This document shows, in pieces, positions 45,351-56,529 of a DNA stretch of 64,000 nucleotides. The stretch comes from Lycorma delicatula (lineage: Eukaryota; Arthropoda; Insecta; Hemiptera; Fulgoridae), in contig NC_134455.1 in the NCBI RefSeq assembly GCF_047948215.1, forward strand, positions 149,774,575 to 149,838,574. Reading direction: 5' to 3'. The notes under the pieces are model-generated. The model searched no databases, was not told the origin of the DNA, and worked only from the letters and a program-made list of their open reading frames with translations. Positions within the stretch are counted from its first letter, which is position 1. Each line of letters opens with the position of its first letter. The translations under genes were made by a program, and so were the position numbers.

Positions 45351-48300
45351 TATTAAGAAGGGTTATCTAAGAAATTTTAAATCAAGCGGTACATTGTGTA
45401 AAAAGAGAAGTGAAAGAGAATATTTTGAACAATTATAATAAGTTTGCAATGCGTTTTTATTTATTTATTATTAGTAATGTTTTTAGATATTTTAAAGCAT
45501 TAAAATCACAAATGATAAAAATTATAATAAAACATTTTTGTACTACGTTTCTGACTGTTTTGCTTTTAATAATAGTCAAATTTTAAATTAATGTTTACTT
45601 AAATATATTTTCAAGAAATAAGTTCTCTATTAGTTTTGATGCATAATTCTTCTTTTGTTATTGTTAACTTAATCAAGTTACTGTACTTCATACTTTAAAA
45701 AAAGTGTCAGTAAACACCAGATTTTTTTGTAAAAAAAAATTATTAGAAATGCAGTTGAGGTCTGTTTTATTCAATTTAAAATAAAAAACATCAAATTTAC
45801 CCCTTAACTTAAGCTTTAAGAATTGCAGTATGGCTTTACTTTGAGCGAAAATCAGAGCAAAATTTTTCACAATCTATTACCCGAAACCAAGCCTTTCCGG
45901 TCCTATGTTTATGTAAAATTTCTTCTGTATTATCTCTTATACTAATTCAACTAAAATAGTAATTATCAGATTGTGTTATAATTTGTAAAACACAGACAAC
46001 CAGGTAGGCATACAAGCAGAAATCATGATAGTAGTACGTAAATTTGAATTGTAAAATTTAATTCATTTTTTTAATTATGTTTAGTTTAAGTTTCTAGATT
46101 AATTAAACCGTTTCTAGATTAAAAAAACCTTTTCTTACCTTCTGAAAATAGGAAATCTTGCCTTCTTCTTGGTGTTGTTAAACGTGAGGAATGTTAATTG
46201 ATGTTTCACAAATAATCAACATCCTTAAGTACCGGTTCTTCTTCTTCTTTTTCCTAGAAGCCTCACATTATAAATATTTACTTTTTTAATTAGTATTCTT
46301 TGTAATTATTTAATTTATATCATTTCAATTTTTTTTTATTTTATGCAATAACATCTTATTTTAAATTTCATTATATTGTGTTAGAGCACAGACCACCTTT
46401 CTGGAAGGTGTTCCTTAATGATTGTTTTTAGAAAGGTGATGATTTGTACTATTAACAGAATAAAATAGAATTTAAAATAAGATTTTTTCGTAAATTTTGT
46501 TTCTTCAATCACCAATATACCAGTTTTCTGTACGTAAAGAACTTTCAAGTCATGTTTACTTTCAGTCAAGGTCGTTTAGTTTCGTAATTAAATAAGCAGA
46601 GAATGATAAGTCATATTCTGGAAGATCAGGTCACGATTATTAGCTTGTTACATCATTTACTTTGACATAATTAAATAAATTACCCGTTTAATATACATTC
46701 CGTCATAGTTCCCAACTTAACATAATTTGTTCCATACCTCTTGCTAAATTTAAGAAACTAAAATCGTAAGTTTACTTTGAGGTATGACACTTTGAAGGTG
46801 ACAACGGTTTTTGTTGATCAGCAGTCCTGTTTTCTAGTTGGTAGAGAAGCTAGAATTATTAGGAAGAAAAGAAAAAGGTTTACACATTTTTGTTTACATA
46901 GTATAATATAATTTTGGGTAGTTTTACTAAAACAATCATTTGAATTATCATATTTTACACATGAGTACATGTGGCTGCAAAAATTCTTGTATGAAACGCT
47001 GAAATCATTTCCTCGGCGAGATGTGTTTTATAGAATTGTTCTGTTATTTTTTTTTTTTTTTTTACAGAAGATATTCTTTGTATAGAATTTCAGATCTAAC
47101 AAATAATGATTTAAGAGCCTAAAATTATATAACTATGTTTAATTATTGTTATGCTTTAGTTCTGAACCAGTAACATATGGTAGTTAGCCCTCTCTTTAGT
47201 AACGTATGGAGTACGTTACTGAACCCTGTAATTTCATGTTTTTAACTGTTGAAGTAAAACTTCTTCCAAACGGTTCATACCTATTATAACTATGTATAGT
47301 CTCTCATGTTTCAACAGTCACGACTTCAGTTAAAGCCTTAGCCGGCATAATTTTAAAGTTGTGATACGACTTGACTGTGATTATTGAATTCATCATTAGA
47401 ATCGGCAAAAAGATACAGAAAGAAAAACTTTTAACTCAAAATTAATTCACGGCTTTCAGATTTGGAACCCAGGGTTATTGAACTAAGTATATTAGTCTCT
47501 ACAGTTTCATATTTCTTCAATTTAAAAATATTAATCTTTGTATTTGGTGACAATAATATTAACCTTTACAATTCATTTTTACTATTTACCGAGAATATTA
47601 CAACCATGCGGATGAAAGCGAATTCGTTAATCGGAACTATCTACCTGTCTATCTACCTACCAGTCATTACAACTTGATGAAATTGAAGTCGGAGAAAAAG
47701 AACAAATTGCAATCTTTGATTCCTAAATAACGGCTTCTTAGTATGGCAATCAACTGATTCCAATTTTACTGTCAATTTCACTCAGTGCTGCTAACATAAT
47801 GGTTATGTAAAAGTAAAAAGTATATAAGATAGGTATACAATTCGTAAAGATATTATACGTACAAATTAATATAATCATTAACAGGTATAGAAACAATATC
47901 ACTTCTTTTTTTAAGAGGAAACAAGTGTTTTTGAAAGAAACCGTACACTATTAATTAGAAAGAGTTTTGAATTTTCATGAATAATGTATTAAACCTTGTG
48001 GTTTAAAAAATCTTTTGGCTGAAAAAACTTCTTTTTGTAAAAAATTATTTCTGGATTCTGAATTATCTTTTATTCAGTGAAAAAGATTCCTCTAATAGCC
48101 AGTCACTGGAAGTGAATCCCGTTATTTTTATGCTAGCTGTAACTCCGTGTTCTACGGTTAATAAAAACCAAAAAGTTTCATATTTATCAAAAATTATTTT
48201 AGACAAAACCTTTTCAAGATTTATTTATATTCGTTTATTTCTATTATTTTTTCAAGAATAACCTTAAAAGAGAAGATGGGAAAAGCTGGATCGGCATCAC

Positions 48301-49015
48301 CGGCATATTTTTGTAATTGTAAGTAGATTGAGTTTGTTGGCTCGTAAATTAAATAAATTTTCTAATCGTGCGGCGATGAGAAATAAAAAATGTTTTATTT
48401 TCTTTTAACTTTTATAGCTTCAAAGTTCTTAGAGTCTGGAATAGTAGGAATAAATGCGAAATTTATTGCCATCGGTATAAAAAATTAAATAAATTATACA
48501 CGTTCATCATCATTTGGTATTCTACCGAATGGCTAATTCCTGTCTGTCATTACACATACATCTGCACACGGGCGCGCGCACACAACAGACGTGATTAAAG
48601 AAACAATAAAAGAAAGTTAAATTAACTGACTTGGAAGTCCATACACCGATGAGTTGTTAAGGTGAATTAAACAATAAATGCAGAATTTCATTCTGTATCC
48701 ATATTCGTCTAAATACTACATTGCTTTGGAATAGTACTGATTAAACGATACCCTCTGCAGGAAAGAGAAAGAAAAATTGCATTCAAAATTGGGTTATTAA
48801 AAATAAACTACGTTTCCGAATAAAGAATGTACAGTGATATCAAAAATCAAACTGCTTGAAGGTTAAAACAAGACAAGAACAAATGTATATATATATATAT
48901 ATGTATATAATTTTTTGGTTTGTAAATAGTAAAAGGTGCTAAGCCTTTACAGTAACCAAATTTGATGATTTTTAATAAAGAAGAACTGAATAAACAAAAA
49001 TTCAATTAATTTTTA
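45351..49015. other. AT-rich spacer
   Basis: No gene supported. A short TA run lies at about 48886-48905. An isolated ATG context with a good splice donor (48268 on) is noted under findings. All open frames are short and of background composition. Confidence 0.5.
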
Positions 49016-49029
49016 ATTTATACATAAAC

Positions 49030-49145
49030 ACTAGCCGGTCGGAGTTCCGTCTTCTGGATCACGTTCCCACGGGGTCTACCCCAGGGCCGCAGAGCTCGCT
49101 TCGCTCGCCGTTCTTGTCTAGCCAGTGTGGACCCCCGCAGTGTTT
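49030..49145. repeat. Short GC-rich island, probable transposable-element scrap
   Basis: About 115 bases of high GC content in AT-rich DNA. It includes gcagagctcgcttcgctcgc, where gcgagc and its complement sit next to each other and could fold. No coding motif. Identity unknown. Confidence 0.4.
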
Positions 49146-49268
49146 GTTACTCTCATGGTTGTGAGAATAATATTGATAAATAAAAATAAAGTACTCAGGC
49201 TTTATAAAACCTGAAAAAGAAAATTAAATTACCACTATTGTGTGTAGTACTAACTTTCTTTCTTTTCT

Positions 49269-49548
49269 CTGTTTAGCCTCCGGAGCCACCGTAAGGTATT
49301 ACTTCAAAGGATGAATGAGGATGGTATGTGTGAGTGTAAATGAAGTATAGTCTTGTACAGTCTCAGTTCGACCGTTCCTAAGATGTGTGGTTAATTGAAA
49401 TCAAATCACCAAAGAATACCGGTATCCACGATCAAGTATTCAAGTCCGTATAAAAGTAACTGATTTTACTAGGACTTGAATGCTGGAATTCTCGACTTCC
49501 AAATCAGCTGATTTGGGAAAATGCGTTCACCACTAGACCAACCCAGAG
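49269..49548 (-). mobile_element. SINE-A copy 3, full length with intact tRNA-like head
   Basis: On the minus strand it starts ctgggttggtctagtggtga, then reaches the B-box-like GCATTCAAGTCC, then the shared body to GCTAAACAGAG. The A box (TGGTCTAGTGG) and B box (GTTC/ATTCAAGTCC) are separated by tRNA-like spacing of about 40-50 bases. It is the reference copy for defining the family in this window. Confidence 0.8.
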
Positions 49549-50469
49549 AGTTAAGGTGGGTTACTAACTATGTTAAATGAAGTACACACACCTTTGACGA
49601 TTAAAAATGTTAACTTAGTTCTGCTGCCATGGTGACGAAGTAAAAGGATTAATATTTTTTTTCTTTAAAGAATAACAGCTCACTCCTATCGTAACTTTCA
49701 TTGCTCAGCTTTTGGAAAATACTTATAAGTTGTTTGATATTTATTTTAGCTCATGGTGGAATTTGCAACATGTTTTTCATTCGTCTTACGAGATAGATTT
49801 TAATTCATTTTTATTCGATATAACGAAGAGTATTCTTTGAAATTATTTTAGATGACATCAAAGAAATTTTAGTATCAACATTTAGTCTGATAACTATTCT
49901 TTTTTAGGATGTTTACTTGAAAATTATTTTTTATAAAAATATAATGATATATCTTCAGGTCTTTGTACGATATTTGCTCGAGGTTGATAAAAATAAAAAT
50001 AATTATTGTTTGTTATATTCAAATGTGAAAATTTTAAAAATATATTTGTTCGACTTATAGATTAGCCTCTACTATTTAACTTACCTGCTGTCATGATTTT
50101 TTTGTGTGCGCTCTCCTATCAATATTTATGATTCTTTGTTTATACATACATCATCTTGTTAGCAGTGTATGATGTATTAGTAATATTTAATAAAATGCAT
50201 TCGTCTTGACCCCAATTTACTGCTCGGTTGCTCTCAGTGCGTACATCATGTAATATTATACAACAGTAATGTGGTGCGCTGGTAAGAACACTACAATTTA
50301 CGTTTATTACATCAGAGAATGTAATTTTACACAGTAATGGAAGAATAGCTGTATTTATTATTTTATTAATATATTCATTTAATTCCATAATTATTTATTA
50401 TTTTTATTGGAATTCGAAAATTTGACGAAAGTTTTATATATTTATATATTACTTTATACAAATACATAC

Positions 50470-50470
<1 letters not shown>

Positions 50471-50518
<48 letters not shown>
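50471..50518. repeat. (TA)n microsatellite
   Basis: About 24 uninterrupted TA units. Confidence 0.9.
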
Positions 50519-50522
<4 letters not shown>

Positions 50523-50545
50523 TAACTTCGGAACCACCGTTAGAT
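50519..50545 (-). mobile_element. Short SINE-A tail scrap
   Basis: agtttaacttcggaaccaccgttag resembles the SINE-A 3' end (gtttagcctccggagccaccgtaag at 49270) over about 25 bases. It directly abuts the TA microsatellite. The match is short, so chance or distant homology is possible. Confidence 0.4.
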
Positions 50546-52036
50546 CCCGCCCTGAAGCTCTGAAGCTACCTGTTGGTGGAACTTACTTGCTCCTAGTATA
50601 AATAAATGATAAATATTTAACTTATGCCCTCGTCACTCAATTTCACACCGGATTTTATTCACATCGAGACTGGTTTAATTAATTACTTTTGTGTCATCTA
50701 ATTATAAGTAGTCAACATAAGTTACACCGGATTAACTTAGTTTCAAGTTTGTTTACATATGTCTATAGCAAAACCAAAACCAAATATATTAATATATTTT
50801 TATCTTCTACAAATAAAATTCTTTAATTCCATAATGCTTGAAAGCCCAAATTATAACAGATACATCTAAGAGAGGTCGTGGCTTTTGAATTTTGGACCTT
50901 AATTCCAAGACTTCTTAGTTCAACACGAGAACCTTCAGGTTGCGACTTGTTATGTCTCATTAGCCGTGATTTTTACCAATTTTAACATATAAATAATTTT
51001 TTTATATTAACATGTTTTGTTATCTGCAGTAGTTTTTTCTTTGAATTTAATGTTTAAAATTGGACTTTATAATTGTTGAAGTATTGGAAACTTTTTCCAA
51101 AAGTAAACGGCTCTTAACCCTCAAATTATCCTTTTTTTTAAAGAAAACGATTCAAAGATTTTAAATTTGAATTTTCAAAGATTATAAATCCAAAAATTTC
51201 GACTAACATTGTACATTGCAACAGTCAGTACCACAGCGAAATCACCTACCAGTAAATAAAACATATTTTTAACTAAATTTTGAGTACAAAAATAGTAACT
51301 AGAAATGTTTTAAAAACTTATAAACTAATGGTAGATTTAATGAAATTATTGAAAATTTATTTCACAATAGAATGTCAAAAACATTATACATTAGATCAAA
51401 AATTTTACTTTTATCTTTGAACAAATTTTTAAAAGTCCCTCTTAATGTTTTTAAAAAAAATGTTGTAAGTATTAATTACAATAGAAAAGTTATTATCAAC
51501 TTAGAAACAAAAGCAGTAAAATACTGAATAAAAAGTATTAAACTATGAGAAAAGTTTGACGAACAGTTATTGAAAAAGAAATTTTGAAAATGTTGTGGGC
51601 AAATAATACCTTATTAAAAAAAGCAAAATTAAATAACTCTCGAGTACCTTCGAACAGCTTGTATATGGACTAGACTATATCGTTGTAAAGAAATTATAAA
51701 GGATCGCCAATTAGTGAAACAATTTTTGAAAGGTAAATCAACTTAAATCTAACATTTAAAAAGTAAATAAACGAAATATTGCACAGTATGCAGTCAGAAA
51801 ATATATGTAAATAAATAGTGTAATAATAAAATATATAAATAAAAAAATATATTGCAAACGTGAATCTCCAGTATATGAAGGAATATATGGGCTCCCAATA
51901 ATTAAAAATAATAGAAAATAAATAAAAATCCAGATAAAAGTTTAACTAAACTCAGGCATTTTAAAAGTTTTACCATTTTACCCACATTGTCACCCAGTAC
52001 AATGTAATTGTGGTGCTAGTTTAAACCGTTGACACG

Positions 52037-52066
52037 TGACAGGTGGGCGTTGTCGCCCACCTGTCA
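52037..52066. repeat. Perfect 13-bp hairpin with 4-base loop
   Basis: tgacaggtgggcg (52037-52049) pairs exactly with cgcccacctgtca (52054-52066) around TTGT. It is GC-rich in an AT-rich setting. No terminator, tRNA or transposon end of known type is attached. Confidence 0.8.
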
Positions 52067-52189
52067 AATGGGCACGTTGAGAAATACTGATGATAACCAC
52101 TACTGTAATTATTATCAGATAGAAGATGATGCAGTTTGAAGAGAACCTCCGCTAACACGCTCACAAATGTACATTTGTAATAAATCAAA

Positions 52190-52690
52190 GAAAAAAAATT
52201 ATGGACGGAATTCAAGATCTTAAGGTGCCATTTTTCTGACAGAGAAATAAACCTCAGAATCGTATTCCAATTTAGATCGTATTAAGACTCTTTTAATTCT
52301 AGTATAAATACAGACTGTCTCTGCAAAAGCTGTTTGCTACAGGATCAACATAACCCTAAAAGTTTCAGGTAACTAACTTTCAGTTTGTGTAAATGATTAA
52401 TCTACTTCATATTACTATTATAATAATGAACGTCGCCGTTCATCATAATAGATTTCTAAAACATTTCACGGTTCTATATTGCGATTTCTTGTAAATTTAA
52501 AAATAAATTTCGCATGTAAAAATTTGTTTAAGAGAAAAGGGAATAAAACGACATAAAACACTCTGTATAATATATCTCTATACCAAGCAGTGTCATATGC
52601 CTTCTCCAAGTCGAAGAAAACAGCTAATTGGTGTTGACCAGTTAGCGTTGACCCCACAATTTGGTAAAACATACTGTTAAAAATTTCGTT
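52190..52690 (-). mobile_element. Jockey-like reverse transcriptase fragment
   Basis: From 52672 on the minus strand a frame reads LTGQHQLAVFFDLEKAYDTA with WYRDILY, which is RT motif A. It continues with PFLLNKFLHAKFIFKFTRNR, matching the L-x-FL-x-R-x-F-x-V block of Jockey-type RTs. Near 52310-52200 another frame reads RVLIRSKLEYDSEVYFSVRK, a post-catalytic block. The catalytic motifs between the two are deleted. Both ends are truncated. Confidence 0.65.
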
Positions 52691-52699
52691 GTAATAATT

Positions 52700-53520
52700 A
52701 TTAAATGGTTTACATAAGAATTATCAAATTTCTTTGATATTACGAGAATTAGTGATCCTAGATGCTCGAGCTACTTATAGTCCTCACTACGCAAAGGCGA
52801 CTGTAAACACACAACGTTAAACTCTATACGGTATGAATACGATTCAAAAACATGTAGCAACATTTTCTTCCTCTAGCAGAATAATATTGTAGCAGTACAG
52901 CGTGTTTCGCACTTTAACCGTAACCCAAGGTGTGACAGTGCGGATAGTTGGATGGATGGCTGTAAGTAATACGTCTCAAACGGCTTTTTAGGGATTCAGT
53001 GTGAAGTCAATAATGTATACCAGTCCCGTTACTAGTGCTCTCAGCGACATGTGCACTGTAACATTGAGACGGAGTGAAATAAATATTTTAGAAAATTTTA
53101 AATCAGGAGTATGAGGATGCTGTTGGTACTGAAACTGATTTGAGGTTGGTATTGAAGGTGTGATGAGGCTGTTGGATTCACATTTCTCATTTTATTGAAA
53201 AACTTCTAGACGTTCCTGGTAAATCTATCTCAATTCTTTATTTGGAAAGCCTAAATATCCATCTGCTTCTTAGTGGAATATAGACTATAATAAGGCTAAT
53301 CCATACACATCGTCCAGTGCTCTAAGGATCTTCAATCATGGGTTACATCTGAACGTCTCAGAATTTATCTTAAAACGATTAATTGTAAAATTTTGAGAGC
53401 CTAAACGTTTTTCTTGGAGAAATTATATAAATTTCTCTGAAGAATTACAACTATTTCTGTTATATGGAGAACTAATTGGGGGCTATTTCAGAACGTTACA
53501 TAAGGGATGTATTTAATGCC
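52700..53520. other. Spacer without recognised content
   Basis: Somewhat less AT-rich than average (52780-53200), which suggests old transposon sequence, but no motif was readable in any frame. Confidence 0.4.
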
Positions 53521-54202
53521 ATTTTCCCTTGTGACATATCCTGGCAAATACAGTCTATATAACGAAGATTTCGTTAAATAGAGGTTTTCTTAATATCAAG
53601 GTGGTACTGAAACCAGCTTTACAAAAAACAATGGAGTACGGTTTCATCGTTAACATCATTGGTTCATACTTTTGATAATTCAGAAATGCACTCCTGGAGT
53701 TCAGCAGGGACGGTCTCGTTCTCTGCAATGGTTAAAATTTTTTTCAGGATTCCTTTTCGGTAACGCAGTTTAAGATTTTCAATTAGCCCTTAATCCACTG
53801 GTTATAAAAATGGCATTAAGTATGGTGGGAAAATACGGCTTTTACGTTATTTAATACAGTATCTTGAGGATGTGCCGTAAAATTACGTATCAAAAAAAAT
53901 ACGATTTTTTTTTTGTCTGGAAATCTGTTTGTCCACCTTTTTTTACCCAATCTATAAAAATGTGGGTAGTCATCAAAGCCTTTTTTTTAAATGTGTAGTC
54001 TATCTCTAGAGATTTAACTCCTCGAAAAAAAACGCGGAGTTTTACTTTTGCCGATTACCAACATTTTAAATCTTTCAGTCCCAAACATGTTTGCAGCCAC
54101 TAACACCGTAATTCTTAGTTTATTGTATTTACCACCAAAGCACGGATAATTTTTAAAAGTTAACATTTTTCTGAGTAAACATTTAAAACAGACCCGTCTC
54201 CT
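53520..54202 (-). mobile_element. Tigger/pogo-like transposon, 3' portion (copy B), decayed
   Basis: The minus strand from 54202 matches copy A from its EETGL region onwards: MLTFKNYPCFGGKYNKLR, ITVLVAANMFGTERFK and IGKSKTPRFF, then FLIRN-like text. It continues where copy A stops, with LKLRYRKGILKKILTIAENE and TVPAELQECISELSKV, the C-terminal block of Tigger transposases, and ends in ataacga-rich sequence near 53560-53530 that resembles the element end. It shares with copy A the same frameshift directly after the EETGLF block. The 5' half is missing and the break coincides with a SINE-A copy. Confidence 0.75.
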
Positions 54203-54393
54203 CCTGTTTAGCCTCCGGTAACTACCGTTCAGATAATACTTCAGAGGATGAATGAGGATATTTATGAATGTAAATGAAGTGTAGTCTTGCACATTCTCAG
54301 TTCGACCATTTCTGAGATGTGTGGTTAATTGAAACCCAACCACCAAAGAACACCGGTATCCACGATCTACTATTCAAATCCGTGTAAAAATAA
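54203..54393 (-). mobile_element. SINE-A copy 4, 5'-truncated
   Basis: The body matches the other copies from CTGTTTAGCCTCCGG to TCCGTGTAAAAATAA on the plus strand. The tRNA-like head is absent. It abuts the Tigger-like copy B exactly, with no Tigger sequence recognised on its far side. Confidence 0.8.
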
Positions 54394-54914
54394 GTATTAA
54401 ATTGGCATGACAAAACGTAACTTTAAAAGAACAGAAAATTAATTAGAAAAATATTTAAAATACGGTAATCTGAATTTGAACTATGTTTAATAAGTGAAAA
54501 AAAGCATTGGTCTAGTTAAGAAATATAAAAAATTACATGAAAACAAAGGAAATTGGCAAAAATAAAAATTCATGTTACACTACAGGAGATATTTTATTCA
54601 CGCGCAAATATTAAATGAAAATTTATTTACATAATATTTAATAAATGAACAAATACATTTTGAAGTTAATAAATTTTGATAACTGCAGTTGCCATCTGCA
54701 GAAAATATTATAAAGGAATAACGTAAGTGAAATAGAAATCAGTTCGTTTACCCTTAATATTCGTTAATCCTTAATATTTGTAAAATAATTAAACTATTTT
54801 AGATTTCTTGAGAAGAAACTTTTTGTGTTATCTTTCTCCTTAAGACATCAAATTTCTTCCCGAAAACATTCGAATAAAGAATTAAGTATATATTCATATA
54901 TCTCATAATTATAG

Positions 54915-55600
54915 TTCGGGCGGTATCTGTTTTGGGTTGGACTTTTTCTGTATGACCATTAATTTTTGATTTTATGCCACCTATCATCAGAAAAGACTAT
55001 TTCGTTATGCGCCAGTTGAAAAAGGTGTGCTTAAATTTTTATTAAACAAAATGTAAAAAAATCGCAAAAATATCCACTTTTTTCTCCTATTTCTCTAGAT
55101 ACCTCATTTTATTACCGTTCATTTTAGAGAAAAGATCGAGAGAAAAAAGATATCTTATTAAATTTTACACACAATATTATCGGTTGCAAATCAAAAAATA
55201 CCTTATTATTGATTCAAAAATAGCAATAGCTGTCGAAAAAATGAAAAAGAAGAAGATTTTTTGGGAATTTTTTTCGACTATTTATATTATACATAGGACC
55301 TTTAGATTTTGCCTCAAGTATCTTTTGATATGATAAAGCAACAAGCCAAATTTTGAAAAAATCGGTCTGACAATTTTTGTACAATAATTTTACAATCCAG
55401 ATACAAAAAAGAAAAAATGCGGTTTTTCCAAATTGTGTGGAGCCTGACATAAACACTAGATACTTGAAAATTTAATCACATATAAAACAGCATTCAAACT
55501 TTCAAATGCATTTTGAAAAATTTAAATCGGATAATTAGAAGAGCCTAGAGAATCTTCCAAACACACACAATTTTAACAAACAAAATCATTTTTATTTTTT
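54915..55600 (+). repeat. Left arm of a large imperfect inverted repeat
   Basis: Its reverse complement matches 55860-56525 with many substitutions and small indels but in continuous order. Shared islands include tttaaatttttcaaaatg, ttttatatgtgatta, ttttcaagtatctag, acacaatttggaaaaa, gacagt/gacagctattcctat-type text, attttgtttaataaaaattt and gcgcataacgaaa. I judge about 80-85% identity by eye. Confidence 0.8.
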
Positions 55601-55859
55601 TTAAATCGATGTCTTGTAAGCTAAAAATATCAAATATCATACTGGAAAATGCGAGTAAATATCGGTCTATTAATTTATCCGTAATAATTTATTTCATTAT
55701 TTCAAAAGTTACACAATGGCGGTCAACCTATTAGTTTTTTCTTTTGAGATAATTAACGAATCGGAACTTCCTTTTTTTGAAGAAGCGTTTTATCTAGTAC
55801 TTTTAAGCTGTGCTTTTTAATATTAATTTACATAAAAATTCGTGAAGATATTCGATCTG
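55601..55859. other. Spacer of the large inverted repeat
   Basis: About 260 bases of AT-rich sequence with no complement in the arms. No coding motif. Confidence 0.5.
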
Positions 55860-56525
55860 TTTAAAAGCAAAAAAATTGCAAGTATGTTTGAAAATTCCCA
55901 GGTTTTCCTAATTAACCGATTTAAATTTTTCAAAATGGATTTAAAAGTATGAGTGCTCTTTTATATGTGATTAGATTTTCAAGTATCTAGATACTTTATT
56001 TCAGGCTCTACACAATTTGGAAAAATCGCATTTTTTTTTTTTAAGTATAGTTTGCAAAATTATTGTGTAAAAACAGTCAGACCGATTTTGGCTGTTGCTT
56101 TAACATATCAAAAAGTTCTTTGAGGCAAAATTTAAAGATCCTATGAATAATATAAATACTCGAACAAAATTCCCAAAAATCTTGTTTTTTCTTTTTTTTG
56201 ACAGTTTTATTCCTATTTTGCATCAATAATAATGTATTTTTCGATTTGCAATCGATGATATTGTGTGTGAAATTTAATAACAAAACTTTTTTTTCTTTCG
56301 ATCTTTTCTCTACAATGAAAGTTGCGAATTATTTGGGAAAAAGTGGATGTTTTTGCGATTTTTTTTACATTTTGTTTAATAAAAATTTAAATACACCTTT
56401 TTCAAGTGGCGCATAACGAAACAATCATTTCTGATGATATTCCGGAGGCATTAAAGCAAAAATTAGCGATCATGTAGAAAAAGTCTAAATATGACATTTT
56501 AAAACAGATATCATCTGGACTATTA
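55860..56525 (-). repeat. Right arm of a large imperfect inverted repeat
   Basis: Complementary to 54915-55600. The outer boundary is near tagaaaaagtctaaa...aacagatatcatctggac, which matches cagaaaaagtcc...aacagataccgcccgaac on the complement of the left arm. Beyond about 56530 similarity ends. No intact ORF spans either arm. Confidence 0.8.
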
Positions 56526-56529
56526 TAGG

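Larger units (their letters stand above)
49560..52000. other. AT-rich spacer with a TA microsatellite
   Basis: Apart from (TA)n at 50471-50518 and a short SINE-A-like scrap at 50519-50545, nothing recognisable. Confidence 0.5.

Noticed and set aside
47195..47220. Inverted repeat agtaacgt/acgttact
   Set aside because: Eight-base arms in AT-rich DNA are expected by chance, with nothing attached.
55214..56416. Short frames on both strands within the large inverted repeat
   Set aside because: They are background frames in AT-rich arms, not conserved between the two arms as proteins.
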